A stretch of 64,000 nt of DNA from Ectocarpus siliculosus (GCA_000310025.1 FN649749.1:150217-214216), one strand, 5' to 3'. Counted from the stretch's first letter, positions 1 to 12,146 are shown. Program-made: numbers and translations. The notes: generated by a model from the letters alone, not told the origin.

Positions 1-250
1 CGGGGGGGTTTTGGATGGGGGGGTTGGTTACTGTGGGTGTTTGTTGAGGGGGGCAGGGGGATAGTTATTTTGCGCCCTTTTGGACCCCTGCTGTCTTGGA
101 GGGCCATTTGGGGGGAAACATTAGTTGGGGGGGAAGGCCCCATGGTAGGGCCTTTATGCGTAACTGGAGGTGAGGGTTGGATATTAAACGCCCAAGGCCT
201 TCTTGGGGGGGGGGTGGGGGGGGGGGGAGGTTACGCTCAAGGAGCTAAAT
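1..250. other. Low-quality, homopolymer-rich sequence
   Basis: Long G runs and doubled or tripled bases dominate, much like the damaged sequence beside the N gap at 11363. This is probably a poor read end near a contig edge. The 71-codon frame that crosses it is glycine-rich noise. I see no gene here. Confidence 0.5.
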
Positions 251-469
251 AATTGTGGGGGCTATAAAGCAATTGTGCAGCAGGGCACAGGGCCAGAGGC
301 TGTTTTTTATGCCCCGCATAGATTATGAAAGATTCCTGTCAGCCGGTATTCGCGGTCGATGCTCAGTAACAATGAGAGACAGCTCACAAAAGGCACACAC
401 AGCAGAAAAATGTTAACCGTGGGGGCCGAACCATTTGGCCCGACATCGTTTTGGCCGACTTGCTCTCAC

Positions 470-563
470 CAGGGTCCTAAGCAGCTCGTAGGCGTCCTTT
501 TCGGCTTCCGAGGGGGCTCCGGCGCTGCCCTTGATCTCCTTGGCCTTGGTGGCGTCAATGACT
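470..563 (-). CDS. Possible internal exon of an unidentified minus-strand gene
   Basis: On the minus strand an open frame of 31 codons runs from a TAG acceptor (around 564-566) to a good GTGAGA donor (464-469). The peptide reads VIDATKAKEIKGSAG and ends AYELLRTL. It is rich in Lys, Glu and Ala and has a natural composition, unlike the Gly/Arg-rich frames around it. No start or stop lies inside, so it would be an internal exon whose neighbours I could not find. I do not recognise the family. Confidence 0.3.
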
Positions 564-2152
564 CTACACCCAGGAGTGACAGGAACGCAACACGTAGAGC
601 GGGTTGTTTGTAATTCTCTCTACTATAGATGGCCGGTGGGGGGTTATGGTTAGTGCGTGTTTATGCAGCCATCACTAGAAAGCACCAGCGTACAGTATTG
701 ATAGGCATCAGAGGTAGGGTTTGTTTTATACACTCCGCACACACAGAAATGAGCGTTCAGCAGAACGTGCGTCTCGCCTTGGTGTTCCACACAGAGTTTA
801 AGCCTATCTGGTACATAAACACAAGCAACACAACACCACCATGTCAGTCAGTTCACTTCAGGAATCCCTTTTACAGATAGATGTCAAGATATGTGTAGGT
901 TTTATGCACATCATTTTGCCGTCATTCGGCGCTATCATCGCGGTTGGTTGTTAATTGGTGTGCTTACATATAAAGCTTGCTTACATAAAAAAAAGCTTGA
1001 TCTAATCGGACGGGGAGTGTAATCAAAGTCAACGAAATCTCGAATGACACGAAACCTTGCTCTACAAGATGGATACGTTGAGCAGCCACAACTGGGCCAG
1101 AGCGCCAATGAAACCGAGATTGACGTAGCAGGTTTGGTCATTGTTGAAATTGTGAAGGTGTCGTGCGGGAAATATAGTAGGTACAGCAGTTACCGAGGGA
1201 GACCTCCGACATATCTTCGGTGTTTAATTTTTTTGCTTCCTGCTCAAGCGGCTGGGCCAAACTGAAACGACCACCGGCGGGCGTGGTCGTTCGGCAGCGC
1301 GCACAGCAATTAATAGCATGTCCCAAGCGTTGAGAATGACACCCCTTGTCATCACGCCGCCAAATGGCACGACCTTTGTGCAGCCCTCCTACGTGAACAA
1401 ATGCATCATGCGCACAGCACCGTCCTGTAGTGAGTGCATGGACAGCATGATCGATCTTCCTCGTCGACCCCTTTTGATGATCTCTCAGGTGTTTTATAAG
1501 GATTTTCAAATTCCCACCACACACCGCGGCCGCTTCCACGCTCTTCTTCCACGAATACGAGAAGCATTGCTTACAGCAAAAGTTCTATAGATGATCGCCA
1601 GGCCGCTATTGCTGACATCTGCTGTGACATGCAGGTTTCGGGAGAGAGCCGCGGGGCGTGTAATATGTTTGCCGAACGCGTGCCGTCGTGCCGTCGGACC
1701 GAGCTGCTACAGGCCAACTCCTCCTTCCTGTCGTGTTTCAGCCAATCAGATTTGAGAACTTTAATGTGCGGGGGGAACTTGAACAGCTTGAAGTGGGAGA
1801 TACACGTCATCTCTCCCATCGCCTTAGTAGAGCATCGCCGGCAGCGGCACCTTGGAGGACTAGCCGAGCAGCTTCGCCCCTCGCCCTGGAGATCAACACT
1901 AGATTGGGTCTTGTACTCTAGTCGGTGCTGGTCAAAAGCTGCTTCGTGCTGTCGGAAGTGCAGCGAGCTATCTTCTCCACGTGCTCCACACACTTTTTTT
2001 TTTCAGGGGTTTGCTGCCAAGGGGGGGGGGAAGGAGTCTCCGCCGAGGAGTCTCTCACTGCTGTGTAGTGTCAACCTCGCTGTGGGCTGGTGACCCCTGT
2101 GGTCTGGCTGAGGTACTGCTGTTACACAGCGGTAGACGTGGTCGGAGCCAAC
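564..2152. other. No supported gene
   Basis: Frames on both strands are short and overlap. The best is a minus-strand frame at 1571-1993 (140 codons), whose middle part (HFKLFKFPPHIKVLKSDW) has a plausible coding composition. It has no recognisable domain and I could not extend it by splicing. Confidence 0.4.
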
Positions 2153-2293
2153 ATGGACGAGGCTGGTGGCGCTGGTAGCGGCGGTGGAGGGCAGCAGCCA
2201 GCGAGCGGTGCAGGAGGATGGGGGGGAGGCGGGGATGCCCCGCTCCCGCCGATTTTCGGCAATGCCAACGCCGAAGCAGGCCACGAATTCAAG
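2153..2293 (+). CDS. Candidate upstream first exon of the aureochrome gene
   Basis: An ATG opens 47 codons, Gly/Ala-rich at first and ending GNANAEAGHEFK, then AAG and a GTGTGC donor in phase 0. The downstream aureochrome frame has an AACGCAG acceptor at 4727, one codon before its first ATG, also phase 0. Joining them would add about 48 residues before the LNLDDVF block. The Vaucheria AUREO1 protein carries a short N-terminal extension before the equivalent block, so an upstream exon is plausible. The intron would be about 2.4 kb. It could equally be a chance GC-rich frame. Confidence 0.3.
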
Positions 2294-4730
2294 GTGTGCT
2301 GGGTCATGAGCTGTTGCCATTTTTGAGGAGATATTGCGCTGAGGTTTACCGAAACAAACCTTCCTGGTGCATGGGTAGTGAGAGAGGGAGTGTGGGGGGA
2401 CGTTTGGCACAGCTGCGATTTTCATGTAGGATGCCAAGTACCCTCTTGCCTTTTCGAATCCTGCAGCAGCAGCAGCAGCACCCTCGCAAAGCGGTTGCTA
2501 TATGCATAGGAGCAAGCGTTTGTTGGTAGATACCATGGAGGGTTTGGCTCTCAGCCGAGTTGTCTCTCTCCAGACCCCGAGGGTGTAGTGGTGCCTTTAG
2601 GAAGCTCCAGAGTCGTGGTTGTTGACCATGAATATTTGGACACAAGTTGGCCAAATGCTGCACCCTCTGTTCTGCGTTCCCATGAACCAAGAATGGAACG
2701 TTGCTGCCGGTCGCTACAACATACAAAAATAAGCCAACAGCAGCGGTAGTGTACAAGGGATAGGCAAGGTAGCCCCCCAGGTAGCAGGCAAACCACAGCA
2801 GTAATCGGATGTGGTGCCTCCTGCCTCCTGCAGGTTACCCATTTCTGTCTTGAGCTAGTACTGTTGGATGAGTTGGTGCAGGTGTCTTGTTCGAAGTTAC
2901 TTATTACACAGACAGACCAGTCGCTGCAGGCTGCAGCCGGCGCCTTTTTCGCCTGCTTTTTTCAAACCGTATGATGTCAAATGCATGGCAACAGAGTAGC
3001 GGCAGCAGTCACTGCCACCCTCCCCTCTCGCTGGCGCTTTGTTGGTGCCAATCTGCGGCGCTCTGCTCTACACACAAGTGTAAATGTGTATCTACGTTTT
3101 CGCCATTGCCGACGGCTATATCTTCATACCCCATGTGTCATGCATGTAGCTCGGATGGAATCTGCAAGATACATCCACTACTTTTACCTCGATCAGATCC
3201 TTCGCTCACGACAGGGTGGTGAAAACAATAAACGGCGCGCGTCGCGACCACACCTGTCTGCCGCCGCTTCCTTGCTCGGTAGCGCTGCAAAGCACTGGAG
3301 CACTGGAGGTTACATTTCGGGGTGTTCTTAATCCGGTTCTTGTGCGATTTCTTTGGACCATTTTCACATCTGGAACAATTTATTTTCCCCCCGGCCTCTT
3401 TTTCTTTGAAGTCCGGCTTTGAGACAAAAAACAAAAAGGTGGAGGAGGTACTCTCTGTAATGGTCAACCCAAGGCACCTCTCGTCTTGCCGATAGATTGT
3501 TTTTTGCGTGATAAGGGTTGTAGGGGGGGGGGGGGGTACAACGTAAGAGTTGCACCTTCCCAAAGTCGGATCGGCAGCAGGGGGTACGGCAGTACAGCAG
3601 TAAATAACCGCTAATAGGAGAGCGACCGGTTTTGCCGGCGGCGTGAGTCGGGGGGGTGGGGGGGTGGGAGTGGTTCGGTGGGCATACTAGGCCATCGGCG
3701 TTTTTGTTGGTAGTCACCGCACGGGACGAGAAGAAGGGTGTCGAAATGTAGAAATCGATCGAATCGACCTTGGCCGCTTTCGTGCCCCGGTAACCCGTGA
3801 TATTTGTACGAGGACAACACTGCTTATCCAATTCTGTTCTCTTCTCTCTTGTCTAGTTGTGCTGCTGCTGTTGTTCCGCCTGCGGGTTGCTCGGGCTGGC
3901 TGTGACTGCTGTTGTGTGGCTGGCTCATGTGACCCGTCCCAGCACTTGTCACAAGGGGTATTTCACGGCGGCGAGAGAGAGAGAGAGAGACGAGACTAAA
4001 GAGGAACTGCTGTGCATATCTATGGATGGTGGCGGGCATTTTTTGTATATTCTGTCGCAAACACTGCTGGGTTGTATGCTATGAGCAGCAGCACATGCGA
4101 GAACATCCCGCAAGACGACGCCCCAGTCCGCGGCCATTTCCGTCAAACGATGGCTGCCCTCACGCACACGTTCCGCGTCTACACACGCCAAGAGTGGGTA
4201 TTAATAGTACCTTCGCTGCTGCCTATTGTTCTTAGGTACCTGTACGTTTTTTCTCCAAAAGAACGGCGGACAGGCGGGATATTTCAGAATTACCCCGCCG
4301 CTCCGAACGGTTCAAAAGTAACATCCCGCTTTTGACCGACGGGGAGAAAAAACTAAGCGCCCCGGAAGATTATTTTTCGGTACACCTCCCGCTGAATCTT
4401 GACACCCGGAAATACTCTCGGTAGTTTGAAGTGTTCGAAATCCTCTGCTGCTAGGGAATACCCCGCTACGACGCCAACCGCTCCCGTGCCACAGCAGTAG
4501 TTTCCCATGGTTTTTCTACCCACAGTACTATAGTCCACCCTCCATCGTTCTCGTTGGCCATGTTCTATGGCGACTTGATGAACGCCCCCCTCTCCTGTCC
4601 TTGCGCCCGCCCACCGTGTTACCGTTACCTGCCTTTTGAGGTTTCTTCCCACCCCCATGTTCCCTTCGTCGCCATCTAACTCTCGCCTGTCCCTCCCCTC
4701 TATGGCACTGCTGTACATTTAACGCAGGGC
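2294..4730. other. Upstream region or 5' intron of the aureochrome gene
   Basis: No recognisable coding exon. A plus-strand frame around 2570-2748 (PEGVVVPLGSSRVVVVDHEY) follows a CTCTCCAG acceptor but its phase does not fit the neighbouring candidates. A (CAG)n run lies near 2464-2478 and a (GA)n run at about 3972-3990. Confidence 0.4.
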
Positions 4731-6413
4731 ATGGACCTTAACCTTGACGACGTGTTCTCCGGAGTGTTCTTCTCCCCCGACGGTGACCTGCTCGACATAC
4801 CCTCAGACGGCGACGAATCCCTCAACCTAACCCTCTCCTCCACGTCCATAAGCGAGGGCACCACCCACACGCCGTTCGCGCAGTTCGCCGTTCTCAGCGG
4901 GAGTGCCGGCGACGGGGACGCCGCCGCCGCCGCCGCCGCCGCCGCCGCTGCCGGCGGCGTGTCCGCGGAGGCAGCAGCAGCAACAGGCGCGGGCGAGGCC
5001 GTCGGGGAAGGCGCCGGTCCAATGCCCTCCGTTAGGCGGTCCTCCCACGAGCTCCAGGATCTCCTGAACTTGCCGGGGGGGGGGCAGGGAAGCATGATGG
5101 ACACAGACGATTCGGCGGCGCCGGGGGTGGGCCCGCAGATAGTCGGAGCGGCGCCGGGAGTTGTTGCCGGGCTCTCGTCGCAGGGGGCGTTCGTTGGGGG
5201 GGGGGGAGGCGTTAGTACCCAGGAGGCGGCGGCGGCAGCGGCGGCGGAGGCGGCGGTAGCTGCCGAGCAGGCGCGAGCGGCGCAGCAGCTGGCGGCGTCG
5301 AAGGCGGAGCAGGCGGCCCAGGCCGCCGCGGCGCACGCACAGGTTTGTTTTGGCTTTGCATTTGGTTATCGGGGTGTGTGGGATTAGGTTGGCTGGAGTT
5401 TTCCACGGACGGGGCAGGGCGGTCTGTTTCGCGCTTACGGCAGACACACCTGCTGCGTTCCTCCACGTCAACGTGCCCGCTTGTTCGATATCTCCGGTAG
5501 TGTCCGACAGTATTATATAGGGTCTGCCCACGTGCGTGCGTGCGGCACGGCTGTATGTGTTGTTGTTTCTCTCGCCTTTATCCTCCTTGGGTCGATCGAT
5601 CTGAGTATCATGCAACCCAAATTTATCAAACCACCCCCATCCTGCGGCACGACGGAATAACGCGACAGGCGCAGACGAGCTCGCCGTTCGCAGCGGGTGG
5701 GGTAGCGGAGAAGGCTCACCCTATACCCGCCGCAGGCGCAGTGGGAGTGGTACCGCTCCCAACACCAGCACCAACACCAACAGCAGCTCCAGTAGCAGCA
5801 GGGGCATCATCGTTGCCGCCGAGAGGGGGGGGAATATCGGCGGCGACTACCGGGGGCGGGATCTCCGTGGCGTGGGGGAGGGGGCCTCACTCAGGGGCGG
5901 GGGCAACGGCGGCGCCCCGGCGGCAGAGGCATAAGGTTTCGAGCAAGGACCTCACCGAGGAGCAGCGGATCGAGAGAAGGTCCGTCTGTCTGTCTGTCTG
6001 TCTGCTGATATAGTTCCATGTGGGTTTTGTTGGTCGAGCTGCTACGGTTGTTGCTTGTCTTTGGCTCCCGTTCCGTTCGCTTGGTTCGGGCGGGCTCCCT
6101 CTTGGACTTCTGTTGGACCTGAAGCCAAAGGCTAAGATTGTTTGCCGCCACCCCTTGACTAGCTTCCTTGCTGACATTTTTTCTCCGGGGAGTGAAGTGT
6201 CCCCAGCTAGAGAAAGCATGCCAGTTTGTCCCTCTTGTAGACGCGTGGACAAGGGATAGATAGATAGATAGATAGATAGATACCCCATGGCTACCCCATG
6301 GCGTTTTACCCCTAAGCTCTGGGCACACCCGTGTCCGATGCGGCATGTGTGTATTGCACGGCTGTAAGGGTGCTATGCCAGGTTGAATAAAGGGGTCCAC
6401 GATTCTCGACGTG

Positions 6414-6444
<31 letters not shown>

Positions 6445-9400
6445 GGGTTGGGGGGGGGGGGGGGGGCATGGTGCCTCCCTCGCTGCCTCGCTGTTGTCGT
6501 GGTGGGTACTAGTGGATGATGGATGATGGAACGAACGTCTGTCCACGGACGAGGATGAAGAGTGATGGAAGAAAGCTAACAGCGGTGGGGAGTTTTTAGC
6601 ATTGTTGCGCGATGTGTGGCCACGTCGATGGATAGCGAGTTGTAACACGACTGACAATCAGTCTTGCTACACGTGTGGCGTACAACAGCGAGAGAGAGGG
6701 GGTCCGGGTTTGGCGACCCCTATTGGAACGTCTACTGTGGTCGCTAGCAACGGCAGGTCGCTAGTGCCGCCAAGTAACGGCAATTAGTCGGGGTGCAATG
6801 CCTCGTGATTTTGTGGTAGCTATACAGGGCAGGGCATGTCGGTGAACAGGGGGTCTAGGGCATGTCGCTAAACACGGGCATGTCGCTAAACAGGGATATG
6901 TCGCCCAAAGGGGGCGTGTCATAACCGTAACCGTAACCCTACCCCTATGTCGCCAAACCGGGCCCACCACTGGTGTACCATAGACTCTCTCTCCCGCTCC
7001 CGCTCGCCGGTTCGTGTCTTTGTTACTGCCGTGGGTTGTCTGTCGCCAACCCAAAACTTACTCATGATTTGGTGGTGTTGTGGTGTTGTGGTGATGTTGT
7101 TGCAACCAACGAACAGAGAGCGGAACCGTGAGCACGCGAAGAGGAGCCGCGTGAGAAAGAAGTTTCTTCTCGACTCCCTTCAGCGTAGCGTGGACGCTAT
7201 TCAGGTGAATAGGCCGTCTGCCCATGCCACGCGCTTGCTTGTGCTGCTGTAGCTTTTTTGCTGTTACACGCGCCGCCAGAAGGAGAACCATGACCTGTTT
7301 GCTCTGCGGCAAAACGAATCGATCGCAAAGCATAGGGTGGTGGTAGTGTGCTGGTTATGTTGTCTGGTGCTGGCGTATTGGATGCTGCTTCCGTCCGTGT
7401 CGTTGGCTCGAAGGTGGTTGGTGTGGTGGTACTCAAGCGCAGAGACGGTGCCCATGCGGCGGGCCTGTCGCTAAAAGGGGCGGAACCATGTCCTGTCAAC
7501 CGGGGTTTCACTTGTGCTGCTGTTGCAGTCGTTCTCCCTTCTCCCTTCTCCCCTTGCCCTTGGGTTGTCCGGATGTGATTTAGTCTTTTGCTCGTCTGGT
7601 TGTCTGGATGTGGTGTATGGTCTCTGGCGCATCTAGTCAACACCGCCGTATACCGTGCATTTTATCCGCACTTTCTTGTGGAATGTGGTTGGTTCTCCCT
7701 CCCTCTCAGGCGGAAAACGAGTCCTTGAAGGGGTCTATCGTTGGGTCCCTGGGAGAGCGAGGAAGGGAGCTGGTGGCGAAGTGCATGCCGGCGGACACGG
7801 GGGGCTCGTTGGTCACGGCCAACAACAAGCAGGCGACCAAGGCAAGCAAACCAAGCCAGCCACGTGGGCAATGTACATGCTTGGTCGATTCCGTGATTGC
7901 TGTAGTACATACTTGCAAGTATTTGTCTTGCCTGAAAGAAAATGGTTTGATAGAAAAGATTTTTAAGCTACACACACGACAGTGACGAATCACGTTTGCT
8001 TCCTTCGATTGACACTATAAATACGCCACATTGTCGGAAGGGTATGATGCAGACATCCAGGTTAGATGTGTGCGCTCACAAGGTGTGTTTGGCGTCAATT
8101 CTGTGTGTGCTCAGTCCCCCCTTCCCCTGTTCCACTTGTATGCTACAGATATTGGACGATCCCGACTACTCGTTGGTGAAGGCGTTACAGACGGCCCAGC
8201 AGAACTTCGTCATCACCGACGCCTCCTTACCAGACAACCCCATCGTTTTCGCAAGCGGCGGCTTCCTCGCGGTACGTACGTAAGGTTACCCTAAAAGAAA
8301 GAAAATAGACAAGTTGTGGACTACGTGTGCGGCGTTGTAGGACGAGGTAGGTGCACGCAGCTTCTCAAGAGTTGGGAGTTTGGGGTCTTCGTTTTTTAGC
8401 ATTGCTAGCGTAACAACTACCTGTAGACAGCAGATGCCGCTTTTGTCCACAGCGCGCTGTGAGTTGTGTAGCACAGGCTGTATGTAAAGACGTTGTGGGT
8501 GTTGTATTGTTAAGGGTGCTGTTGGGCAGGTGTATGCGCATGGCACTGGTTGTCCAGGATTCTATTGAGTGGCTGTTTGATTCGACTGCGCACTCGCGTT
8601 GTAGACACCTGTAGCAGACACCTGGTGGAGCGTTTGTGCCAAGCGTACGGAAGACCGTACACCCAATCGACAAACCTAACGTGGCGTGGTGTCGTGTGCT
8701 TGCCGTCGTCGATCGTGTCCATCCATCCCGCAGCTAACGAGATACAAGCTTGTCGAGGTGTTGGGACGAAACTGCCGCTTCTTGCAAGGCGCGGAGACCG
8801 ACCCAAAGGCAGTCGACAAAATTAGAAAGGTATGCAATATGCATGTGCCCCGGGGAATAAATACGTTATTAGCCTTCGGAGGGTTTTTCTGTTTGCGAAC
8901 AAGTCGGGTAAAGGATGCAATCGGAGAAGTTGGGTTATAGGGGTACGGAGTAGGATCTGCCTACCCCGTCCCTGTTCTATTTCCCCATTAACTTAATTAT
9001 TTTCTCGAATTTCTCGCGAAGGCGGTCCCATTGTTAACGTCACGTGTCACGTGTGCTAGAGACCAAGAGAGCCACCAGTAGTGAAAGCAAGGGATAGAGT
9101 ATCTATCCGTTATGAGCTTTTCGTCTTTTTCGTGGCGGCAAAGGGTCGTGCTTCCGTAAGAGGGCAGCGTTTGTACCGTGTTGTTTAGTGCGGTCAGTCA
9201 ATGCTCCCTTTACGGCCGCAAGAGCATCCAGCGTCTTTTGTGCAAACGCGCGTTTTGGAGACACACAAGTCTGTGCTGTGCTGTGCTGTGCTGTGCGGTA
9301 CGGTTCTGTCGGCGATGTTGCCGCTCGAAAGGGACCACGTGCAGCCGACACGTTTGCTGTGATACGTACGTACAATGCCGCAGGTTTCACGTGAGCCTTG

Positions 9401-10179
9401 TTGGTGCCTCGCTCTTGAGTGCGTGCTTGGAGATGGCAACAAAAGCAGATGCCGACTTGCACAACTGACCCATGGTCGCATTTACCATGGCTGTGCGCGC
9501 ACATGTGTGTACCGCATGCATCCGTGGAAAGAAACCCGCCGCATTATTTTTTTTTGCGCACTTGCCGGTGTATGGGTACATACCTCCTGCGAATGACAGG
9601 TATCCGCGTTCTTCTTTTATTTCCAGCAGCTTGCGCCGCCGACAGGCTAGTTTGAATCAAACCTTGTACTGCTGAAATTGTTTGCCCGTCTTGGCCGAAC
9701 GGTTCGACAGGCGATCGACGAAGGATACGACACGAGCGTGTGCCTGCTCAACTACAGGGCCGACGGCACGACTTTCTGGAACCAGTTCTTTGTCGCGTCG
9801 TTGAGAGACGGCAAGGGCAACACCGTCAACTATGTCGGCGTCCAGTGCAAGGTGGGAACAGGGCGCATGTACAGTGGCGTATACTGTACATACATCTCTT
9901 GCAGCATTTGAGTGTGTTGGTGTGATTTGGTGTGGTGGTAAGACACTGCTTTCCGCACATGGTGTACGCAGGCTGAAAGGATTGCGAGGAGCTTAGGATT
10001 GACGCCTGATGCCTTTCCCCGTGCAATGTGTCCGCACTACGTCCGATTTTTTTCTGTCGCCGTGCCCCCAGGTCGGAGATGACTACGCCAAGATTGTAGT
10101 TAACGAGCAGAACAGACAACTCGCAGGGCCGTCGAAGACTCGAACGAGGCCTTTGCCCTCGTTACCTCCGGATACGGAG

Positions 10180-10236
<57 letters not shown>

Positions 10237-10290
10237 CCTCCCGCAGCAGCAGAAGCAGACGCAGCAGGAAAGAAGGGCTCAGGGGTCTAG
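4731..10290 (+). CDS. AUREO: Aureochrome: bZIP-LOV blue-light transcription factor
   Basis: Blue-light photoreceptor that binds DNA through a bZIP and senses light through a C-terminal LOV domain holding FMN; acts in the nucleus. Exons: 4731-5342, 5669-5979, 7117-7204, 7710-7841, 8149-8271, 8734-8829, 9711-9851, 10072-10290, all in phase, giving 573 residues. The N-terminus has the type-1 block [12 protein letters not shown], then poly-Ala. Basic region ([10 protein letters not shown]-x7-R) is at about 311-319, followed by a short zipper. LOV spans about 382-510: GRNCRFLQG with adduct cysteine C436, Asn468/Asn478 and Gln499 all present, so photochemistry should be intact. The C-tail carries about 19 alanines from (GCC)n. 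Intron 4 is GC-AG (AAG|GCAAGC at 7842). Start: first ATG before the conserved block; an upstream exon is possible. Closest to AUREO1-type by my memory of the family. Confidence 0.95.
5980..7116 (+). repeat. Repeat-rich second intron of the aureochrome
   Basis: This intron begins with (GTCT)n directly at the donor. It contains (GATA)n at 6255-6282, (GA)n at about 6414-6441, a poly-G tract near 6448-6467, and at about 6835-6965 four to five degenerate copies of a unit reading GGGCATGTCGCTAAACAG. The last of these is followed by TAACCG/TAACCC units. Confidence 0.7.
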
Positions 10291-11089
10291 ATTAGGACGC
10301 TGGTTTTTGTGGCTGAACGTCGGCATGGCGGTTATATTGCATCTGTGATTCCCGTGGGTTGTTTTTCGTCCGGTTGGGATGTTGGCTTGGATGGCCGCCA
10401 GTGGGCAGCTCTTCGTTTTTGCAGAGTTTTGTTTTACCTTGGTGGGGGTATTTCGATTGGATGGAACCGAAAAAGGAACAAGAATAAGGTAGAGTTGCGG
10501 TATGTTTTTTTCAGGTTGTTCTGGTGTGTTGCGCGCGCCACGATTTCGTATGCCGCGCTTTTCTGGTTTCATGCTACTACCGCTGTCCCTTTCTCTCTCA
10601 ATCTCTTCTGTTTTGCGCGCTGGCGCGTCGTTCTGTGCTATTATATTGCGATTTCTCTACGGCTCGAGATGCTTCGCCAAACACTTGTGTGGCTTTCTGA
10701 GAAGGCCAAGCAAGGCCCTGCGCCCCACGCCGCGGACGAGCCGTTTGTGTCATATGTCTCGTGCTGCTGTATCCGTATTTGCACGTCTCACCTTTTCCTG
10801 ACCAGGGCGGAACTGGGGTACATCCATACTTCTAGAGTTTTTTCTTTCTTCGTGTGATCCAAGTGAGATACGTACATAGCAACGCGCTTAGAGTTGACTG
10901 AAAGGAAATAATACGTCGGGTGTTTGGAGGAAAAGGTGTGGCCATCTGTCCGATTCATCCGATGAATCGTCGACTGTTTTTTGAATAAAGTACTACAAGA
11001 ACACCCTACGTCCACTTGGTGGCGTGCCAAGAGTCACGCGGTTGGTAGTTTTTCTCTTCTCGAAGTACTGTAGTTTCGTGGGGTTTTAA
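10291..11089. other. Downstream of aureochrome, no gene seen
   Basis: A 182-codon plus-strand frame at 10309-10857 looks like read-through of 3' flanking DNA: it has no conserved motif, and aromatic and Cys residues are scattered. Nothing else is supported. Confidence 0.5.
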
Positions 11090-11548
11090 GTGCGCGAGGG
11101 GGGGTGCCGCACATCGAACAGGCGCGGGGGGGGGGGGGGGGCTAAGCAGGGGCCGGTTTTAAAAAAAACCCAAAAAGGGGAAACCCCGGGGGGTTATCAC
11201 CCTTTTAGGGGAAACTTGGAAAATAAAAAAAAACCCATTTCCCAAAGCATCCCCCGGAAAACGGGGGGAAAACAAAAAAACCCATGAAGGCCGAGGGAGG
11301 GGGGGGCGGTTTTTTCCCTTTGGGGGGCCCTTTAACCCACAACACCCCACCCAAAAAAATCCNNNNNNNNNNNNNNNNNNNNNNNNNNNNNNNNNNNNNN
11401 NNNNNNNNNNNNNNNNNNNNNNNNNNNNNNNNNNNNNNNNNNNNNNNNNNNNNNNNNNNNNNGGTTTTAAGGGGGGGGGGGGGGGGGGCGGCCTTTGAAA
11501 CGGGGGGGGGGGGGGGGGGGGGGCTAGGCAGGCGCGTGTTTGAGAAGT
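11090..11548. other. Damaged sequence around an assembly gap
   Basis: 100 Ns (11363-11462) are flanked by poly-G runs and base-smeared sequence. 11110-11290 is recognisable as a degraded version of 11503-11670: CTAAGCAGG against CTAGGCAGG, then TTATCACC plus shared spacing up to AAACTTGGA/ACACTTGGA, then CATCC. This is most likely low-quality read ends of the same locus that failed to merge. Confidence 0.75.
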
Positions 11549-12146
11549 AACCAGAAACGGGTATACCCGGGTGGATTATCACCATTTCAGGGTACACTTG
11601 GAAATCAACACGACACCGATCTCCGACAGCATCCGCCGTAGATCGCGGCGAAACCAATAAACCGCATGATGCACGAGGCAGGTCGTGCCGTTTTTCTCTC
11701 TTTGTGTGTCCTTTTACTCATCAGCACCACACCGAACGAACTCGCGCGTCAAGCGAGTCCGACCCTCTGTCGAGAGTCTGTCGAGAGGGGCCGGTATCCT
11801 ATGGAGGCGGTGCCCATCAACGAGCGAGCGTTGGTGGTTGTGGGTATGTATGTGCGGTACACGTTTTCTTCTGCGTGTTTTATGCTAGAGCGTCGGGCGC
11901 CGGGATTATATAACCATTTCTGGGTACAAAATCGACCTCTTCCGGGTACACCAGTAACCAATATCGGTCACACCAGGGGGTCCTAATGCCATCGGTAGTT
12001 GTACAAGTACCCGATGGAGGTTTCTTCCGAAATGGGTACGATGGTTTTTCGGCAAATCAGCTGACAGCCTGCGGGTGCAAGCGTGTTGAATTCTAAGTGT
12101 ACCCTAAAGTGGTGATAAAAGTACCCGGGTATACCCGTTTCTAGTT
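11549..12146. mobile_element. MITE-like element with about 64-bp terminal inverted repeats
   Basis: The left arm (11549-11612) and the reverse complement of the right arm (12082-12146) share AGAAACGGGTATACCCGGGT, then TTATCACC, AGGGTACACTT and TCAACACG, roughly 85% identical by eye. A third related segment lies inside near 11908-11945. The element is 598 bp with no transposase frame. I see no clear target-site duplication, so it may be old, or may be a fold-back repeat rather than a transposed unit. Confidence 0.55.

Noticed and set aside
4827-5615. 262-codon minus-strand frame opposite aureochrome exon 1
   Set aside because: It is the antisense of GC-rich Ala/Gly codons and gives Arg/Pro/Cys runs; the plus frame is clearly the aureochrome.
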